DNA from: Actinomycetota bacterium
GTDB taxonomy: Bacteria; Actinomycetota; Acidimicrobiia; Acidimicrobiales; Acidimicrobiaceae
Assembly (NCBI GenBank): GCA_004366215.1
Contig: SIRY01000217.1
Span: 1-15,884 of the forward strand
Direction: 5' to 3'
DNA length: 15,884 nucleotides
Shown here: piece by piece, positions 14,784-15,884 of the stretch
Numbering within the stretch: position 1 is the stretch's first letter
Layout: the number at the start of each line of letters is the position of its first letter
Notes under the pieces: generated by a model
Databases searched by the model: none
What the model was told of the DNA's origin: nothing
Seen by the model: only the letters and a program-made list of their open reading frames with translations
Position numbers and translations under genes: made by a program

Positions 14784-15257
14784 CCCCTGCTCGTGCGCTG
14801 CGAGCCGCGTGCCGCGGCTGACGATCCCGTAGGGGGGACGAAGCCACGCCGGGCGCTGGCCGGTGACCGCCGTGACGATGTCGAGAGCTCGCGCGACGTC
14901 GTAGCGGACGCTGCGTGCTGAGCGAAGGAGGTGGTTGCGGTGCCAGTGTCCGTGGAGTGCGATCTCATGACCAGCCTGTGCGACTGCGCGAGCAACCCAG
15001 GGGAAGCGTTCGACCTCACTGCCGAGCATGAAGAACGTCGCGTGGACGCCGAGTGCGTCGAGTGCCTCGAGGATCCGCGGCGTCGTCGCTGGGCTCGGGC
15101 CGTCGTCGAACGTGAGCGCGATGTGGTCGTCGAGCCCTCGGCCAACGAGCGCTGGATTGAGCCTGCGCGCGATCCACCAGTGGTGGGTCAGCGCAGGGCC
15201 CGCGTGGTTGACGAGCGCGGCCGCAGCAGCGATGCTCGCCGCGGTCGACCACTTCAC
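14544..15257 (-). CDS. Polysaccharide deacetylase (NodB homology domain, CE4 type)
   Basis: This 237-residue protein has all five CE4 motifs. TFDDGPSP has Asp51 and Asp52 (catalytic base and metal ligand). The second motif LHGHWHRNH gives metal ligands His102 and His106. RPPYG is at 140-144, Asp170-Trp171 forms motif 4, and LLHDS has His197 and Asp198. It should remove N- or O-acetyl groups from a cell-wall or exported polysaccharide. An Ala-rich hydrophobic stretch at about 5-23 could be a signal or anchor, putting the enzyme outside the membrane. The GTG start at 15257 overlaps the upstream gene's TGA as GTGA, so the two are coupled. The His-rich second motif (four His in eight residues) is a little unusual. 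The substrate (peptidoglycan, chitin-like or other) cannot be told from sequence. Confidence 0.9.
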   Translation of the reverse strand: MKWSTAASIAAAAALVNHAGPALTHHWWIARRLNPALVGRGLDDHIALTFDDGPSPATTPRILEALDALGVHATFFMLGSEVERFPWVARAVAQAGHEIALHGHWHRNHLLRSARSVRYDVARALDIVTAVTGQRPAWLRPPYGIVSRGTRLAAHEQGLRIVLWSSWGRDWRFDASPTSIVADITHRLDPGATLLLHDSDVTSAPGAPLATLGALDELVARVRARGWCLGPLRDHGA

Positions 15258-15884
15258 GCGCTGACCTCGGGTGCTCGAGCGAGGTCACTGACCGGCTCAG
15301 CACGCAGGTGCCGACGCCCAAGCAGCGCACCGAGTTGCGAGAGCAGCGAGAGCACGCCAGTCGTCGTGGCGTGGGGCGCCGCGACCTCGACGACCGCGCC
15401 GCCAGCGATCGCAGCGCTCGTCCTCGCCGGGGGCACGATGTGCGCTGGCACCACGCTCTGGTGGTGCATCGCGGCCCAGGCAAGGTCGACTGCGTTGATG
15501 GTGTTCTGCGGTACGTAGACGTTCACGGGAGAGCCGATCGCAGCGGCGATGGCCTGGCGACCGAGCTTGAGGTCGTTGACGGGGACGATGAGGCTGAGGT
15601 CGCCGATGCGAGATCCGGCGCCTCCGTTGACGATCGGCACTCCGACCGCGGCGGCTTGCGCGATGGCGCCGGGATCGGACGTGGCCGCACGTGAGGTGAC
15701 GACCGCAGCGGCGTGGTCGTGGAGGAGCGCGTGCTCGACCGCGGTGTCGCCGAGGGCCTGAGGTGCGACGAGGACGGCAAGGTAGACGAGGTGCGTGGGA
15801 CGAGCCTCCGCGACGAGGTTGAGCCCCTGGTAGCCGATGAGACCAGAGACGAGGTTAGCGCCGATGAACAACGTCCCAAGAGCG
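15254..15884 (-). CDS. Partial membrane-anchored protein, possibly a degenerate NodB-like domain (N-terminus beyond window)
   Basis: About 209 residues are visible and the frame stays open to the right edge. A hydrophobic segment lies at the very start of the visible part (ALGTLFIGANLVSGLIGYQGL), suggesting an N-terminal anchor with only a few residues missing. I do not recognise the protein with certainty. Its downstream order resembles a NodB fold: VGVPIVNGGAGSR where motif 2 would be, SPVNVYVPQNTINAVDLAWAAM where the RPPYG region would be, and a terminal LLSQLGALLG...AEPVSDL like the last helix and strand. No TFDDG, H-x3-H or LHD metal ligands are present in the visible part. It is GTGA-coupled to the true deacetylase at 14544-15257, so the two products probably work together. 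A pseudo-enzyme partner is an inference. A TTG at 15871 could be a start but has no ribosome site. Confidence 0.6.
   Translation of the reverse strand, partial: ALGTLFIGANLVSGLIGYQGLNLVAEARPTHLVYLAVLVAPQALGDTAVEHALLHDHAAAVVTSRAATSDPGAIAQAAAVGVPIVNGGAGSRIGDLSLIVPVNDLKLGRQAIAAAIGSPVNVYVPQNTINAVDLAWAAMHHQSVVPAHIVPPARTSAAIAGGAVVEVAAPHATTTGVLSLLSQLGALLGRRHLRAEPVSDLARAPEVSA

Overview
The window is GC-rich and gene-dense. It has short intergenic gaps, frequent GTG starts, 4-base GTGA/ATGA couplings and at least one likely leaderless gene. This suggests a high-GC actinobacterium, perhaps an Acidimicrobiia-type lineage. That placement is inferred from style and gene content only. I see no rRNA, tRNA, CRISPR array, insertion sequence or phage genes.

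Left part (1-2511, minus): the first 837 codons of a large cyclic-di-GMP signalling protein (GAF-like sensor region, GGDEF, start of an EAL domain), cut by the window edge. A 93-base divergent promoter region separates it from 2605-6034 (plus). That pair is a formate dehydrogenase-like molybdopterin oxidoreductase with a NuoG-like Fe-S N-terminus, overlapped by 8 bases by a small DUF1641 protein. This matches the Bacillus yjgC-yjgD / yrhE-yrhD pairing. The enzyme keeps the metal-ligand Cys and the active-site Arg but has Gln where classical formate dehydrogenases have His.

Centre (6035-11105, plus): a well-formed promoter and a structured leader precede a complete pyruvate dehydrogenase operon (pdhA, pdhB, pdhC, lpdA). 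It encodes E1alpha, E1beta, E2 with one lipoyl domain, and E3, and would convert pyruvate to acetyl-CoA, CO2 and NADH.

Right part: a minus-strand pair encodes a flippase-like membrane protein and an acetyl-CoA hydrolase/CoA-transferase-family protein, joined by a GTGA overlap. The CoA-transferase runs tail-to-tail into lpdA with a 76-base overlap, and it could exchange the CoA of the acetyl-CoA made by the dehydrogenase. Divergent from the pair is an AI-2E-family membrane protein (plus), whose C-terminal tail overlaps by 240 bases a convergent NodB-type polysaccharide deacetylase (minus). The deacetylase is GTGA-coupled to a partial upstream gene that looks like a degenerate NodB-like membrane protein, cut by the right edge.

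The most noteworthy points are the Cys-Gln formate dehydrogenase-like enzyme with its DUF1641 partner, its apparently leaderless transcript, the hairpin leader of the pdh operon, the two antisense coding overlaps and the degenerate NodB-like partner gene. I found no wholly new multi-gene system.
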